A DNA stretch of 64,000 nucleotides from Lepisosteus oculatus (Eukaryota > Chordata > Actinopteri > Semionotiformes > Lepisosteidae): assembly GCF_040954835.1 (NCBI RefSeq), contig NC_090711.1, positions 13,201,001-13,265,000 on the forward strand, given 5' to 3'. The position numbers and the translations under genes were made by a program. The notes below the pieces were generated by a model. It saw only the letters and a program-made list of their open reading frames with translations, was not told the origin of the DNA and ran no database searches. Positions within the stretch are counted from its first letter, which is position 1. Each line of letters opens with the position of its first letter. Positions 24,353 to 36,128 of the stretch are shown here, in pieces.

Positions 24353-24593
24353 TAAGAGGACAGCTATGATGACAGGCACAGGAATCAATGACCATCATGG
24401 GGTGTCGAACCAGCCTCCCCTGTGGACAGCGGAAATCCACGTTCACAGTGCGGGTCTGGTAGGGGGTGCAGCACCTGGAGTCAGAGCAGAGGCCACAGAA
24501 TCTTGGGAGAAAGGCCTGTGTGCTATAGCAGCCCTGGTATTCAAATAGCAGAGGCAGCTGAACCTTCTGACTTGGTTCACATCGCCTGGCTCC
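24327..24593 (-). CDS. ccn5: CCN5-like exon 5 (C-terminal cystine-knot, CT/CTCK) and stop
   Basis: 267 nt, 88 residues and a TAG stop, entered in phase 0 after the acceptor TTGCAG. All ten CTCK cysteines are in order: RC, GC, FCGLC, RCC, FRC, SCAC, SC. This module gives dimerisation and heparin/integrin binding in CCN1-4. Human CCN5 has no such exon. The final residues LQYRG and the TAG stop fall within the last unit of the downstream minisatellite. Confidence 0.88.
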   Translation of the reverse strand, partial: GARRCEPSQKVQLPLLFEYQGCYSTQAFLPRFCGLCSDSRCCTPYQTRTVNVDFRCPQGRLVRHPMMVIDSCACHHSCPLTHRLQYRG

Positions 24594-27500
24594 CTGCAAC
24601 ACATAAAAATCGGTTTCAGCTTGTTAGAAAGTGGAAACTACTAATACAGTAGAAACATGCAGATAAAAAAAAAACATGTGTTCTGCTTTCTGTATGTATA
24701 TTTAAAGTGTACCACATTCAGCCCTAGAAACCCCAAAGGATTAAAAAAGCAAAACAAACTACGCATTTTACTAATGATAGAAATGTTTTCAAAAGAGATT
24801 AATACATAATACATATTTCAATCAATTAAAGAGACTTATAAATACGAATTTCCTTGTTAATTCCTAATTCCTTGAGGATGCACACCACTAATCTATCTGC
24901 TTGCGTATATCTTGCGCAGATTCATTCTATATTAACTATCAGTTCCAAGTGATGTGTAACAAAGGGCTTTTATGGAGCACTACACCAGGCACAAAAAAGA
25001 GTAGACACAAACACCAGTTTGCAGTTGTTTGGCTGAATCAAAAGAGTTCTACTGTAGATATGGAGGTATTGCACTAATTTTGGGAGTGGTGAATTTAATA
25101 CCTTCTAATGAGTTAAGGCTCACTACAGACAGAGCAGTTATCAAATTACAAGTCTCTGCACAGAGCATGTTCTCCTACTTTTCTATGAGCCTATGAACCT
25201 TGAGTTTATAGTGGTACAAAAGCATCACAAACAAAAATATACAAAGGGCTTTTAGTACCTCCTGACACAACCCCATCTTCTCTTCCCTCTGCACCGCCCC
25301 CTCAAACACTTCCAATGAGAGACAGTTACCCCCTTTGTGTGAGTTTAGCTTGCTCCTGTAGCCAAAAATGTATTTTTCCAAACAATTGTCAATAAACAGG
25401 ATCACTGGCTGACCCCAATATAAACTCTCCTCCCTGAGCTCTCAAATGAGCTGCCAAATGATGTCCTTGTGCACTTTTTGACGTTCGTAAACACACTGAT
25501 CTGCACCAGGGCGTAACCTGCCGGAAAACAAACCCCTTCACTAGCACATCAGCGGCCTCTAGTGATCACAACCCAGTCATTAAGAATATGTGCTCTGGAA
25601 CAAATACTGAGAAGAGGTGGACATCTGGTTTACACGTTTCATTACATTTTATTGACGTTCCGATCTTGGACTCCAACAGCATGCTCTGATCTAGATGAAT
25701 CGAGTTTTTACTTTCCAGTTGTGATGCCATGGTTTTTGGCTTGCTGCTGAATTTCCCTAAAAAGTCCCCTAGGGTGACACTATCAACTACCCACCCTGCA
25801 TTTAGAGGTTTTGTTTCTTTAGCCTCTGTATTTATGACAATTCTCTGAGGTCATGAATCACTCATGTTGCTCTTCTATGACCTTCTTAAAACTATAATTT
25901 ATGTTTTGTCACTTCTAGGGTGACAAAACATGCAAATATTGAATGGTGTAAAGACTGAGCATAACTTTCCTTGAGGGAAATTTCACATTTTTCCAATAAA
26001 GACAATATTTGCTGGCTTTATTGCCTCTGTTCATTGTCTTTACAAAGGCACAGAAGCCCAGATGCTATTTGTACATAGCGTCTTGAAGCTAAACATCATC
26101 ATAATTATGTTTTGCATTAATACAGTGCTTCGCATCACCCATGTCATCTGGATGTTCCCTCCTCCTGTGTGGATTTGCAATGAGTTTGTTTGCCAAGTCC
26201 CAGCCCAATCCATGATTAATCTCCGAGACGAACTCTATTGAGATACAGTAGACGTGGATATCTTACAAGCAACATTGTGAAGATTTTTGTGTGGCTTAAA
26301 ATCACTATGAATTGTGGAAATTAAAGTCAATTGGTCCTTGCAGTTTGTAGAGATCTCTTGTGTACTAGTGACTTCATAACACAACTAACTCATGGCATCG
26401 GAGCCGTCTTTGGATGGTTCTGAACCCCCTGACCACTGTAAAACTACAAAAGCGCATTAAAATTTATTCTGATGACAGACGTCTGACCTAAGAATTCAAT
26501 TTCATTAGAGTCTTTGACAGCTTTCATTTGCAAACCATTTAAAATACTCTTTACCATATTTTAACAAAGATGGTAGAATTTTGCCTATCAGATGGTTGTC
26601 AAGCAGGCAGGCCCATTGCTTTGCAAGGTATTTTAAATGTGTTTATCTAGTTCTGGGATTTGAATAAACTGTAGTCATTTGTTTACTTCAGGGGATAGCT
26701 GCTTGTTTTGGCAGAGGACAGTAGCAGCTTTCTCCAGCCCAGTATGTTACAAAAACAATATTAACACTGCAAGTCAGTGACTGCATTAAGACACCCTGTC
26801 GTAGTCTCATTCACTTACTTAAAGAAAAGAACTGTGGTGAACTGTTCACTGATTTGTCCAATTTCATAAGGCATAGTATTTAAAGGTCTTAGAAATACCT
26901 ACAGTACATACTTTATTCCAAAAATGAAAAAAAAAGTATTGTGCACCTTTGAACCAGCACGCGGTTTAGACAACACATTTGTGTTCCCGCGAATTGACTA
27001 CTGTAATGCTCTACTTGCTAGGGTATCTAAATCTACTTTGAACAAACTACAGTATGTCCAAAACCCAGCAGCCAGAATCCCGACCAGGTCTAGTGCAAAT
27101 GATCACATTACTCCTATCCTGGAGTCCTTGCACTTGCTTCCGGTCAAATTTCATGTAGACTTTAAAATCCTAAAATGCTCACATATAAGACTGGGCATGG
27201 CTTGGTACCTCAGTACCTGAGTACCTGACTATGTTTCAGAACTGTTTTGATTTGCACTTTCACCAGTCGGTCGGCTTCCTGGCTACGAACCCCGCTTTCG
27301 GATCATGACCCTGAACTGTGTTTTGTCTATTGCCCGCTGCCTGCTCGGCTGATGTTTTCACCCAGAAAATGAGTTCTTCACTTGAGCCGTTTATTTCCAC
27401 TGGCATCTGTAACTACATACCTGTTTTACCACTGTAACTTCCAACATCCCCTGAAATCTCTGTTTTGGATTCTGCTGCTCCTGAGGCCATCTCTTCAGCC

Positions 27501-30500
27501 CCAGATCTGTCCTGGGCTCTACCTCTGGCGCAGTCAGCAGGTGTCCTACAAGCACCTCTTTTTTCTCTTTTTCCGGTGCTTGCAAGCCTTCTATTTCAGA
27601 CAGGGACCTCAGTACCTGTCTGAACTATTATCGCCCTACTCCCCACCTCGCAACCTTCGCTCTTCTAACTCTGCTCTCCTTACTGTCCCCCAAGCCCATC
27701 TACATTGTATGGGTGACAGGGCCTTCTCCTGTTATGCCCCCAAGCTCTGGAATTCTCTCCCCAAGGATATCAGAGAGTCACCTTCTGTAAACTCCTTCAA
27801 ATCCAGACTCAGAACCCTCTTCTTCAGAAAAGCCTTTATTTAATTGGTTCCTTTCTTCAACCCCTCTGCTTTTCTTAGTACCATCATCTACGGTCTCCTC
27901 TATATATTGTAATTGTGTTCTATCTTGTGTATTCTTTTTATTTATTGTTGTTGTCATCCTGTAAAGCACTTTGAGAAGCCACCTTTAAAGGCGCTATATA
28001 AAATAGTTTATTATTATAATTTAGAGAGGTCAAGAATGAGAGTTCTGGAGACTGGCCAGGACACTGTAGTAAATCCCCACCTGACTGCCACCATCTCCAG
28101 ACACTGTCCTGGATCAGTCAGTTCTCTGTGACACAGCGTTTTCCTTCACCCACCTGGGTGGTGAGTGGCAGCCATTCTGCACCCACCTTGCCTAAGCCAA
28201 GAGTTTACATTTACTCATGTTCATATGAACAGTGCCATGAGATCTCCTTAATAGCACCTTGATTTGCTGCTTCAAGGCCTGGATTTTTAGCCCTCGGGAT
28301 CAAATTCTTGGTCAAAATGTATACTGGTATTGATCAAATACACTAACAGGAATCAATACTAACACCCTTCACTTCAAACAGGCATTCACTGATTTAATCC
28401 TCATCCGCTTCTTCTTATAAGGCAATCTGATACTTAACAGTGTAATGGAAACTTCCATTTGACTCCTGTATGGAGTCTTCTGAAAACTGACGCCAGTACG
28501 CAGCCATAGTGCACCAGAACGCTCACCACACATAAGTGGGGAGGAGAACACAGTAATTAAGCCAGTTAATAGATAGGAGGCCATGATTGGTAAAGGCCAG
28601 GGGGAAATGCCAGGACACTGGAGTAACAACCCTACTCTTTTTGAGAAACGCCCTGAGATATTTAATGACCATGGACAGTCAGGAGCTCGGTCTTATGTCT
28701 GACATGAAGGACAGTGCTTTGTTTGCAGTATAGAGCCCCCGCATTAAGACTCACACAGACCACAGAATGATGGAACTGGCCAGACTCACACCTCCTGAGC
28801 TGCAGCTGCTGGCTATATACTAATGTCTCAATTTTAAAAAGGGAGACACCAGAATTTGAAGTGGGATTGTGTAACAAACTGAAGTGGAGAAAACCTGAAA
28901 TGGAGCTTTAGGAGCCTTATCTGTTTCAAAGAAAAACACATGTACTAAGTTCTCCAGGAAAAATAAAATATTTACAGCCCCAGCACATGCCATGCCTGAA
29001 CACCAGATGGCGCCATTGTTTACTAAAAAGTACTTCTTCAATGTTATAGGCTGCTCTACTACTGTTACCTATTTTACTCAAAAGGCATTCTAATTTGAAG
29101 TCGGCAATAGATCTGGCCTCCTTTACTCTTTCAAATTCTGTAAGGGAACATCCTTACGTTAACTCCTCACGTGCACGATGAATTATGACACTGCGGCAGA
29201 GCAGAAGCTTGACAGACGTTCACACCTGCCTCACTCACCGTGGGGGCCAATCGGGACAGGCTCTGGCAGGGCCGCACCATGCAGAGCCGCGTCTGCGTCT
29301 CCAGGCGGCAGGCGCGGTTCTTGTTGGTGACGCGGGTGGAGGTTCCCATGCCGCAGGTCTGTGAACAGGCGCTCCACTCGGTGCTCTGCTCGATGCAGTT
29401 AGAGCCGGAGTTCGGGGTCTGGCTGTGAGGGTCCAGTCGGTTGGACACCTCGGGTCTGTGAGCTGAAATTTCAGTTTTTAAAGTGTCAGAGACCAACGTA
29501 ACCAATCTCCGCCTTCTCAAACTCTGGGACGGCGCTGAAAGTGTTGGCCCTGAAATCACATCTCTGAAATAAAGTAGTTCAGGTGGGTAGCTGCGTCAGC
29601 ATGCGTAGGCTGCAAAGGAACAAATAAATAATAAGCCTCCACTGTCTCGTTGCGTTTTCTTTCTTCTCTTTTCAGCATGGAATAAACCTATTTGAATGAA
29701 TCTCTTTTTCTTAAAAAAAAGTAAAATATTAAAAACGTACAAATGTATTTGCATAACTGGCGTTAACACTTTCTCTGATGAAAACTTCATACCCCAACAC
29801 TTTAAATGCAAATGTTCATTTGCATAACCTTAACTGTTCAAAGGGATTTTAAAAAACTTGACAGTTGTAGTGATGATTCCTCATACTGTACAGGTATGCG
29901 CATACTGATACAGTAAATACAGTCTATCAGGGTGGTAGACGGACAGCAATAGCAGCAGACGTGCCACTAGAGGCCGCCAAAAGAGCTAGTGTCTGCTTTC
30001 ACATGCGAGGTTCCTTTAGTGGGATCAACCCATCCATCCATCCATTTTCCAGCTACTTTTTTCAGTTCAGAATTGTGGGGGAACTAGACCTATCCCAGCA
30101 AACAACAGGCACACACTATTCTATTGCCGGGCACACTCTCACAACAGGGCAAAGTTTCCTAGAAGCCAATTAAACTTTATGCCAGCAGCTATATCACCCT
30201 GCAACTCGCAAATGGCAACCCACTGAAGCTCAGCAGGTGTGATCCTGGTCAGTACCTGGACGTGAGACCTCCTGGGAAAGCTAAGGTTGCTACTGGAAGA
30301 AGCATTAGAGGGGTCAGTAGGGGGCGCTCACCCTGCAGTTTGTATGGGTCCTAATGCCCCAGTATAGTGAGGGAGATACTACACTGTAAAAAGGCGCAGT
30401 CCTTCAGATAAGATAAGTCCTGACTCTGTGGTCATTAAAAAACCCAGGACGTTTCTCAAAAAGAGTAGGGGTGTTACCCTGGTGTCCTGACCTAATTTTT

Positions 30501-33500
30501 CTCTGACCTTTATCATTCATGATCTCCTAATAATCCCCATCTATGAATTGGCTTCATCACTCTGTTCTCCTCCTCAGTGAGAGCTGGTGTGTGGTGAGCG
30601 TTCTGGCGCAGTATGGCTGCCGTCACATCATCACCAGGTGGATGCTGCACATTGGTGGTGGTGGAGGGGAGTCCCCATTACCTGTAAAGAACTTTGAGTG
30701 GAGTTCCAGAACAGCACTATATACAGTAAGTGTAAGCTATTATTATTACTGCTACCCAGAATCCAGAAGAAAGGATTGAATAGTTTCCATAAGAAAGATC
30801 AGTTTGTCGTTTGTTGCTAATTGATGAAAGACTCCAGTCTTCATTGATTTAAAGGATTCCTTGAAAAAGACAATGCAATGGCTTCAACAACATGACTGGG
30901 GAGCTTGTTCCAGATGTGCGCAAAAAGGTGAATCTTATTCTTGGGTTTTAATGCACTACCATATAGTTTCCACTTGTGTCCTCCTTGGTCACATCTTACA
31001 GACTACACAGTAGAGTAGGCTTTTTGGCCCAGGAGTCAATGAAAGGTGCTTGTTATCCCTTGAATTTAAGATTAGCACTATTACTTACTCACTGCGAGAT
31101 ACCCTAATCCAGCCAGACAAGTTGACGAGACATAATTTCATGAAATACATCCTCCAGCCCCCGTTTCTCAAACTCAACAAAAGCCCCAACAATGGTGGCA
31201 CAGTTTCTTAATACGCGTGATAAGAAAATCCATTCCCTCCACAATAGTTTCTTAACAATATACATGTTCATATCATTTCCCACTACAGACTGAGCAGTTG
31301 TTCAGACAGGATTCGTAATAAGGAAGAACGCCCAAGAGATTTTCCCGCTGTACTGTACATCCCGAACTGAAAAATGAGGTACACCAAATTCCAAGCACAA
31401 CTCAGCACATGGTTTGTGGGGGTGGGGGAGGGTGGAAACATTAGCCACTTGCTATTCATAGGAAAACCCCACCTTTCCTCCAAATTCCAACAATAATACC
31501 ATTTCATGGGAAAAGGGAATGGAAAGCACCACACAGACAGTATGGGTTTTGAAAAGGTAAGCAAAAAATCTAATATTGTTCTGCCAGAGATTATGTACAC
31601 AAGATCTGCAGACCTAATAGGTAAATTATGATCGAAATTGTTGGCAAACAGCTCATCAAAATGGAGTGGATGGCTTGTCAAAAAGTAGGCATCATTCATT
31701 TTTGCAATTCCACTTCATCTGCTGAAACACAGATTCAAAAGATTCAAAAACAAACAGGTGCCAAAGCAACATATGATTCTGCAAAGTTCTTGAGGCACTT
31801 GAATACATGCCGCTAAACATCTTCTGCGTCTCTATCACTCCCCAACACAATAGGATCACAAAATACCTCCAAGACAGATTTTCAGCAACACGTCTCTTTA
31901 TGTGGCTCTCAGATTCAAGTCAACAGCCACACTGTTCCATGATTTGTAATCAGATAACTTGTATCCAATTTATATTCTGTATTAGAACCAAATAATTAAA
32001 ATAAACCATTGCAGAGGGCTTTGAACTGATAGGCGTCTCACTGGATAACTACAGAAATGGCTACCTCAGATTGTTAATAATGTACAATAATCTAAATATC
32101 TCCTTTCCAGAGCAGCATTGCATATCCAATACAGTATAACACGTCTCGAGCTCCACTGCAGCAAAAGAACATTTCGCACAAGCTGTTCTTCTCCTGTTGA
32201 CACAAGCTGACTTTGTGGCATTTGTTGAAATCCTAGATTTTTTCCAGACTGTTTCATTGTTTTGTTAACCTCCTATTGGAGTTATTTATATTTAACAGAT
32301 TGTGTTGTTTTATGAAATCACCGAGCCCTACCAACCTGGTCTTTTCCGTGAATCGTGGAAGGAAAAACACGTTTCTATTCCTGTCCTGTCTGTCTGGGTT
32401 TTATTTTGCTACAGTATGGCAAAAGAATCCCCCATTGGAAGTAAAAGAATATGATAACTGAAGGGTCAGCAGCCTAACCACAAAGTAGACATTGTAGGAT
32501 TTTGAGTGGAACAAAAATGAAAGCGAGACAGGTGGTGTCAACGTGACTTGACAATTTGCCTCAAAACATTTGTGCCAGGCTTGGGCTTGCAGACTCAACG
32601 TCAGTCATGTAATAACAAGCTAGAGCTTCACAACCACCGATAAGGATCTCCATACTCTCAGTCAGCAGAGTCAGCTTAGTTCGAGAAGAGTGAAAATGTA
32701 ACTAAACTACCTGGTTCACAGAGAAACAAAGGCCTCAGACGTCTGACGCTACAAGTTCAGTGTTTTTCCAGAAAAGCTCAAACACATTCAAACATTCAAT
32801 ATTTTCTTCTTGTTGAGTGTTCTAGAAGGTAGTGTTCCCCCCCCCCCAGTGCAAGATGAAATAATTAAACCACCATTTTAGAGCAGAAGAGTGGATTTGT
32901 TTCGGTACAAGTGTCCAGGAGTTGTCTACTTACCTTTTAAGAGCACAGTGTGTGAATGGACCCCAGTGTCAAATTGTCCCATCTCCACAACTCAGTCACA
33001 CCACCAACAAGGAGGGGGCAAACGCACCCTTAAAAAGCCCTGGTTGACATCACTGTAGTGTTCTTATCTTGCACCCCAATGATCACACTTGGAAGTCAAA
33101 ATGTATCCTGAAACAATGGTGTGTAACTCATGAGTAACTTATGAATGTGATCCTCAAGGTCTAATAAAGGCAAGGATGAAGTGGGAGAGGAATGAAAACA
33201 AGAGACAGTTCTACAGAGACACATGGGTGTCTGGGGCATTTTGCTTGGCCAGTGATGGAGCTGACCTCAGGGGCCTCTTCAAGAGGCCGATTCATTGACC
33301 CTCCAGTCAAGGTGATGTGGGTCACATGGCCCCCCATCAGGCCATCGCAGCCCTTACCTGCCAAGGCGTCTTGAAGAACACTGTTGGCCGTATTCTCACA
33401 CACCCAGTCCTTGCAGCACTTGCCCTGGAGTTGCAGCTGCTGGGGGTTGGGGCAATCCGGGCTGGGCAGCCTCACGTCCTCGCTGCAGAGAGGCACGCAG

Positions 33501-36018
33501 GTGACCCCCCCACCCGCACAGCGGCACTGCATGGCGCAGGAGGGCTGGAACACCTGGCCCTCCTTGTAGGTCACCCCGTCCAGCTCACAGCCCAGCTCCT
33601 CCTCACCTGTGGAGGCACACAGCAGCGTGAGGGCAGCCTCCGATTCGGCATCCACATCGCAAGGATGCAAGCCTCCATCCCTCACTATACAAGCATAATT
33701 CATTCCTCTGCAACTACTCGTAAGGTGAGACCTCCCATGACATCCCATTTTATCATCTTCATCTGGTTCCAGAACTCAAATATGTTCCCTCAAACACCCA
33801 AAATGTTTTAACAAAACATGGGTTAGTGCTTAAGTATGAAAACAATAACATTCCTGGTGAATTATTCAAATAACATGCTTCAAGTCATTAGCCAATACAT
33901 GGTGTAGACAAAAACTAACAGTCCTGCTCATTTATGGTGCAGTATAGCACCATTACAGTCATTAGCAAATGCGGAAACATTAGCTACTATCAGCATGGAA
34001 TAAACCTTTACCTGTTCCTTTGCAGCCTATGCATGCTTACGCAGCTCCCTACTCAATCTTCATAAAGAAAGATCCCCTACATGGTAAAGACTTCAAATCA
34101 ACATCTACTGTACATCCTTTGGCCAATGCTTAAGCCACTGTCCTGTTTTCATAAGGTATGCTTACATGTGGTTTTCTGTAATACTGTTTGTGCTTGTGGA
34201 AATGATAACATTAAGATCACTTTATTGGCCATATACAATTTCTTGTATTAGGAATTCATCTTTTCGCATACCCCAGCTTGCTCTGCATGAGACACACAGA
34301 CAGGGAGAGAAGCTTGGGGTCAGACCACAGGGTCAGCCATTTATATGGTGCCCCTGGAGCTGTTGGGGTTAAGGGCCTTGCTCAGGAGCCCAACGGAGTA
34401 GAATTCCTCTGCCGGCCACGGGATCCGAACCAGTAACCTTCCAGTCCCGGGCGCAAATCCTTAACCGCAGAGCCACTGTTTTATCTGCTGCATGCAACCC
34501 CAGGAGACGGCGCTCAGTGTGTGTCGGCGGCTCGTCTGAAGGCATACTCACTGACACACACTCCAGGACCCCCCGGGTAGCTGGCGCTGAAGTCACACTG
34601 GAGCCCGCGCGCGCGGTCACAGCTGAATCTCTCATTGCAGGTCTCGCCCTCCTGCCTGGCACACACCTGGCAGCACTGGCACCCATCCAGGACTACAGAA
34701 ACACCCGCGGGGCATCGGGGAGCTCTTCTGGGGCAGTAGCACGGCCTGCCACAGAGCTGGCAGCAGACCTGCCAAAAACAGAACCACGATTGCTTTTACA
34801 CTTCGAGATTTTATTATTGTATTCCACAGAAGGCAGAAGCAGATTTTTTTTTTTTTTATCGTCCTCTCTTTTAACTCAGCATGCTACTAACACAAAGTAA
34901 ATATTGGCTATTTGAAATAGCTTGTGCCATCTTTATTGGCAGCTGTACAGTATGTGTTTGAGAGCACTTTCAAAACTTTCAGATTAACACCTCACTTATT
35001 ATTAAGAAGTCAACAAGCATCGCAGCCAGTATTTAGCAGGAATTATGTAACAGTTTCTTTAATTTATGTTTCTTTGAGATGTACTCCATTTAGAAAGAAA
35101 ACTAGTGGCTCTACTGAGAGCTGGCCAATATTACTAATATTAGTTGTCTGCTTATAAGTGCTTTATTCCTGAATCTGTGGTGTAGCAGCTTTTGAGGCAA
35201 GCGTTTGGCAATTAACACATTTTTTCATTCATTTCCGTGCAGTCAGCACACGTTTGTTCAGGTTCTGTTTGGGATTTTCAGCCTGTTGTGAAAAAAACAA
35301 GTTGGTGACGTTAATTGAATTTGCAAGAAAGTGATCAACAATTAAGCTCTGTGCATATGCATCACTGCACACAAACTGCAATTATATAAAACATCAGCAA
35401 TAACTTATATTTTCCCAGACCTTCATTGTCTTTAGAACTTTTTTCTTCTGCACAGACTAAAGATGTCCTGAATTTCTTGGCTGTCATAACTAACGTGTGA
35501 GTGCAGGGGCACGTCTGAAGTCTGACCTTCCTCACTCGGCCCGATAAGTTAAAAATAAACAGAGCTGCACCTCAGGTGTGCCAACACGGGAAACTGTTTT
35601 CAGAGATAAGGAGGTGCATGACAAATGCTGCTTCTGCTGCAACAACTGAAAGATCATAAATGGACTTTTCATGTTTTATAAAAAGGAACAGCTCCAGGTT
35701 TCAGAACTTGGAAACCTTTTCTTTTTCCGACAGCACGTACTGTTCAGCACTCACTCTCCTGGCTCAGTGCGTAGTGATACAATAGATCAGTATACATATA
35801 TACAGTATTGGTGCTGAAAACTGTTAATGCACAAGAGTAAATAACAGAAATACCAGCATTACTTTATCATGCATATACAGGATTGCACCTCCAGTGGAAT
35901 TCAAAATAGATCTGAACAAACTCGAGTTTTTCTTTTACAAGAGGCTAACACCTCATAGCATTAATCAAGTCCCTCTCACCTGTGTCACCACATGAAGGAA
36001 CAGAAGCCACACAAACAT
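24327..36018 (-). CDS. ccn5: CCN-family matricellular protein, CCN5 (WISP2)-like with a CT domain; five exons
   Basis: Join of 36018-35980, 34756-34552, 33606-33358, 29462-29239 and 24593-24327 on the minus strand gives 984 nt, 327 residues plus stop. All junctions are GT/AG with matching phases (0, 1, 1, 0), one module per exon as in known CCN genes. Order: signal peptide (1-13), IGFBP (14-82), VWC (82-164), TSP1 (166-239), CT cystine knot (240-327). CCN proteins are secreted matrix-associated regulators that bind integrins, growth factors and proteoglycans. CCN5-like features: [13 protein letters not shown] in [19 protein letters not shown] in VWC, CRLET in TSP1. Human CCN5 is about 250 residues and lacks CT, so a four-module version is unusual. 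The alternative is another CCN paralogue, less likely given the CCN5-type signatures in three modules. The symbol is by similarity. Confidence 0.88.
26960..28012 (+). mobile_element. LINE 3' part, copy A (RT C-terminus), with internal LTR-like segment
   Basis: It encodes [19 protein letters not shown] and [18 protein letters not shown]. Then 27226-27560 is non-RT sequence, after which the LINE C-terminus resumes with [36 protein letters not shown] and [10 protein letters not shown]. The 3' tail is GCGCTATATAAAATA plus TTATTA. The part from 27226 is nearly identical to 57563-58338. Confidence 0.82.
28480..28825 (-). mobile_element. 5S-derived SINE, diverged and truncated
   Basis: In reverse it has the family body (GAGAAACGCCCTGAGAT, AATGACCATGGACAGTCAGG) and head remnants (CAGACTCACACCTCCTGAGC, GCAGCTGCTGGC). 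It sits in intron 4 of the CCN5-like gene. Confidence 0.7.
29239..29462 (-). CDS. ccn5: CCN5-like exon 4 (thrombospondin type 1 module)
   Basis: 224 nt, phase 1 to 0. Acceptor AAATTTCAG, donor ACG|GTGAGTGAG. It contains [19 protein letters not shown] and TRLCMVRPC with all six TSP1 cysteines. [15 protein letters not shown] resembles human CCN5 NQNRFCRLETQRRLC. Confidence 0.92.
29590..29700. mobile_element. Partial fold-back element
   Basis: AGCATGCGTAGGCTGCAAAG followed by TTCTCTTTTCAGCATGGAAT is the terminal wording of the fold-back family seen complete at 53063, with the middle deleted. It lies in intron 3 of the CCN5-like gene, just upstream of exon 4. Confidence 0.6.
30028..30172 (-). 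mobile_element. tRNA-derived SINE (type A), 3' fragment
   Basis: CCATCCATCCATTTTCCAGC and CTATCCCAGCAAACAACAGG mark the SINE tail; the head is missing. The adjacent 5S-SINE begins within ten bases. Confidence 0.65.
30181..30748 (+). mobile_element. 5S-derived SINE, full length
   Basis: It runs from GCCAGCAGCTATATCACCC through the 5S-like GTACCTGGACGTGAGACC and the body GTGGTCATTAAAAAACCC to the tail GTAAAGAACTTTGAGTGG and TATTATTATT. It is in intron 3 of the CCN5-like gene, opposite in strand. Confidence 0.85.
31000..33000. other. Intron 3 of the CCN5-like gene, no extra gene recognised
   Basis: A 138-codon minus-strand open frame (31283-31699) has no recognised family, no splice-site support and no clear start context, and is left out as a gene. 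Confidence 0.45.
33358..33606 (-). CDS. ccn5: CCN5-like exon 3 (von Willebrand type C module)
   Basis: 249 nt, phase 1 to 1, acceptor CCTCCACAG and donor CAG|GTAAGG. The ten VWC cysteines are present, including [27 protein letters not shown] is nearly the human CCN5 wording. In CCN proteins this module binds BMP/TGF-beta family ligands; that function is known of the family and not shown here. Confidence 0.92.
33990..34056. mobile_element. Partial fold-back element
   Basis: CAGCATGGAATAAACCTTTA then CTTTGCAGCCTATGCATGC is one terminal arm of the fold-back family. It lies in intron 2 of the CCN5-like gene. Confidence 0.55.
34210..34490 (-). mobile_element. tRNA-derived SINE (type B)
   Basis: On the minus strand the head has A-box-like TGGCTCTGCGGTTAAGG and B-box-like GGTTCGGATCC. 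The body has GGGTTAAGGGCCTTGCTCAG on the plus strand, and the 3' end ACTTTATTGGCCATATACA. It lies in CCN5-like intron 2, about 60 bases past the exon 2 donor. Confidence 0.82.
34552..34756 (-). CDS. ccn5: CCN5-like exon 2 (IGFBP module)
   Basis: 205 nt, phase 0 to 1. It holds 12 cysteines including the IGFBP signature GCQCCQVC, and [12 protein letters not shown] matches the human CCN5 pattern CPLGVPLVLDGC. Two acceptors are possible. I chose the inner AG at 34757 because it yields the CCN5-like junction; the outer AG ten bases upstream would shift the frame relative to exon 1 or add residues. The donor is A|GTGAGTATG. Confidence 0.88.
35980..36018 (-). CDS. ccn5: CCN5-like exon 1 (start codon and signal peptide)
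   Basis: This encodes the 13 residues [13 protein letters not shown], a hydrophobic core typical of a signal peptide though short. It ends in CAG followed by the donor GTGAGAGG, phase 0. The ATG context AACACCATG has A at -3. The reading frame stays open further 5', but a TATA-like motif about 100 bases upstream of this ATG lies inside that extension, so I take this ATG as the start. The following exon begins LCGRPC, so the junction reads TQLCGRPC, close to human CCN5 TQLCPTPC. Confidence 0.7.
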
Positions 36019-36120
36019 GGTGTTTTGAAGAGATCTGTTCTTTGAGGCGAGTTGATCCTCAGGAGCTGTACTGTGGTGGCTGTGGTGTTTGCAGACTGCC
36101 TGGGCGAGCTCATTCTGACA

Positions 36121-36128
36121 TTTATAAA
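36121..36128 (-). promoter_or_regulatory. Putative TATA box of the CCN5-like gene
   Basis: The minus strand reads TTTATAAA about 105 bases upstream of the exon 1 ATG, a spacing that fits a core promoter with a short 5'UTR. It also argues against the longer upstream reading frame being coding. Motif and position only. Confidence 0.45.

Noticed and set aside
27391-27585. Minus-strand open frame identical to one at 57724-57918
   Set aside because: The identity reflects two copies of the same LINE block. It is not a conserved gene.
31283-31699. 138-codon open frame in CCN5-like intron 3
   Set aside because: No recognised family, and the composition looks like translated non-coding DNA.
33317-33811. 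164-codon plus-strand open frame over CCN5-like exon 3
   Set aside because: Antisense shadow of the VWC exon.
34430-34490. tRNA gene on the minus strand
   Set aside because: A and B boxes are present but no cloverleaf is evident, and a co-linear copy lies at 37850. It is the head of a SINE.
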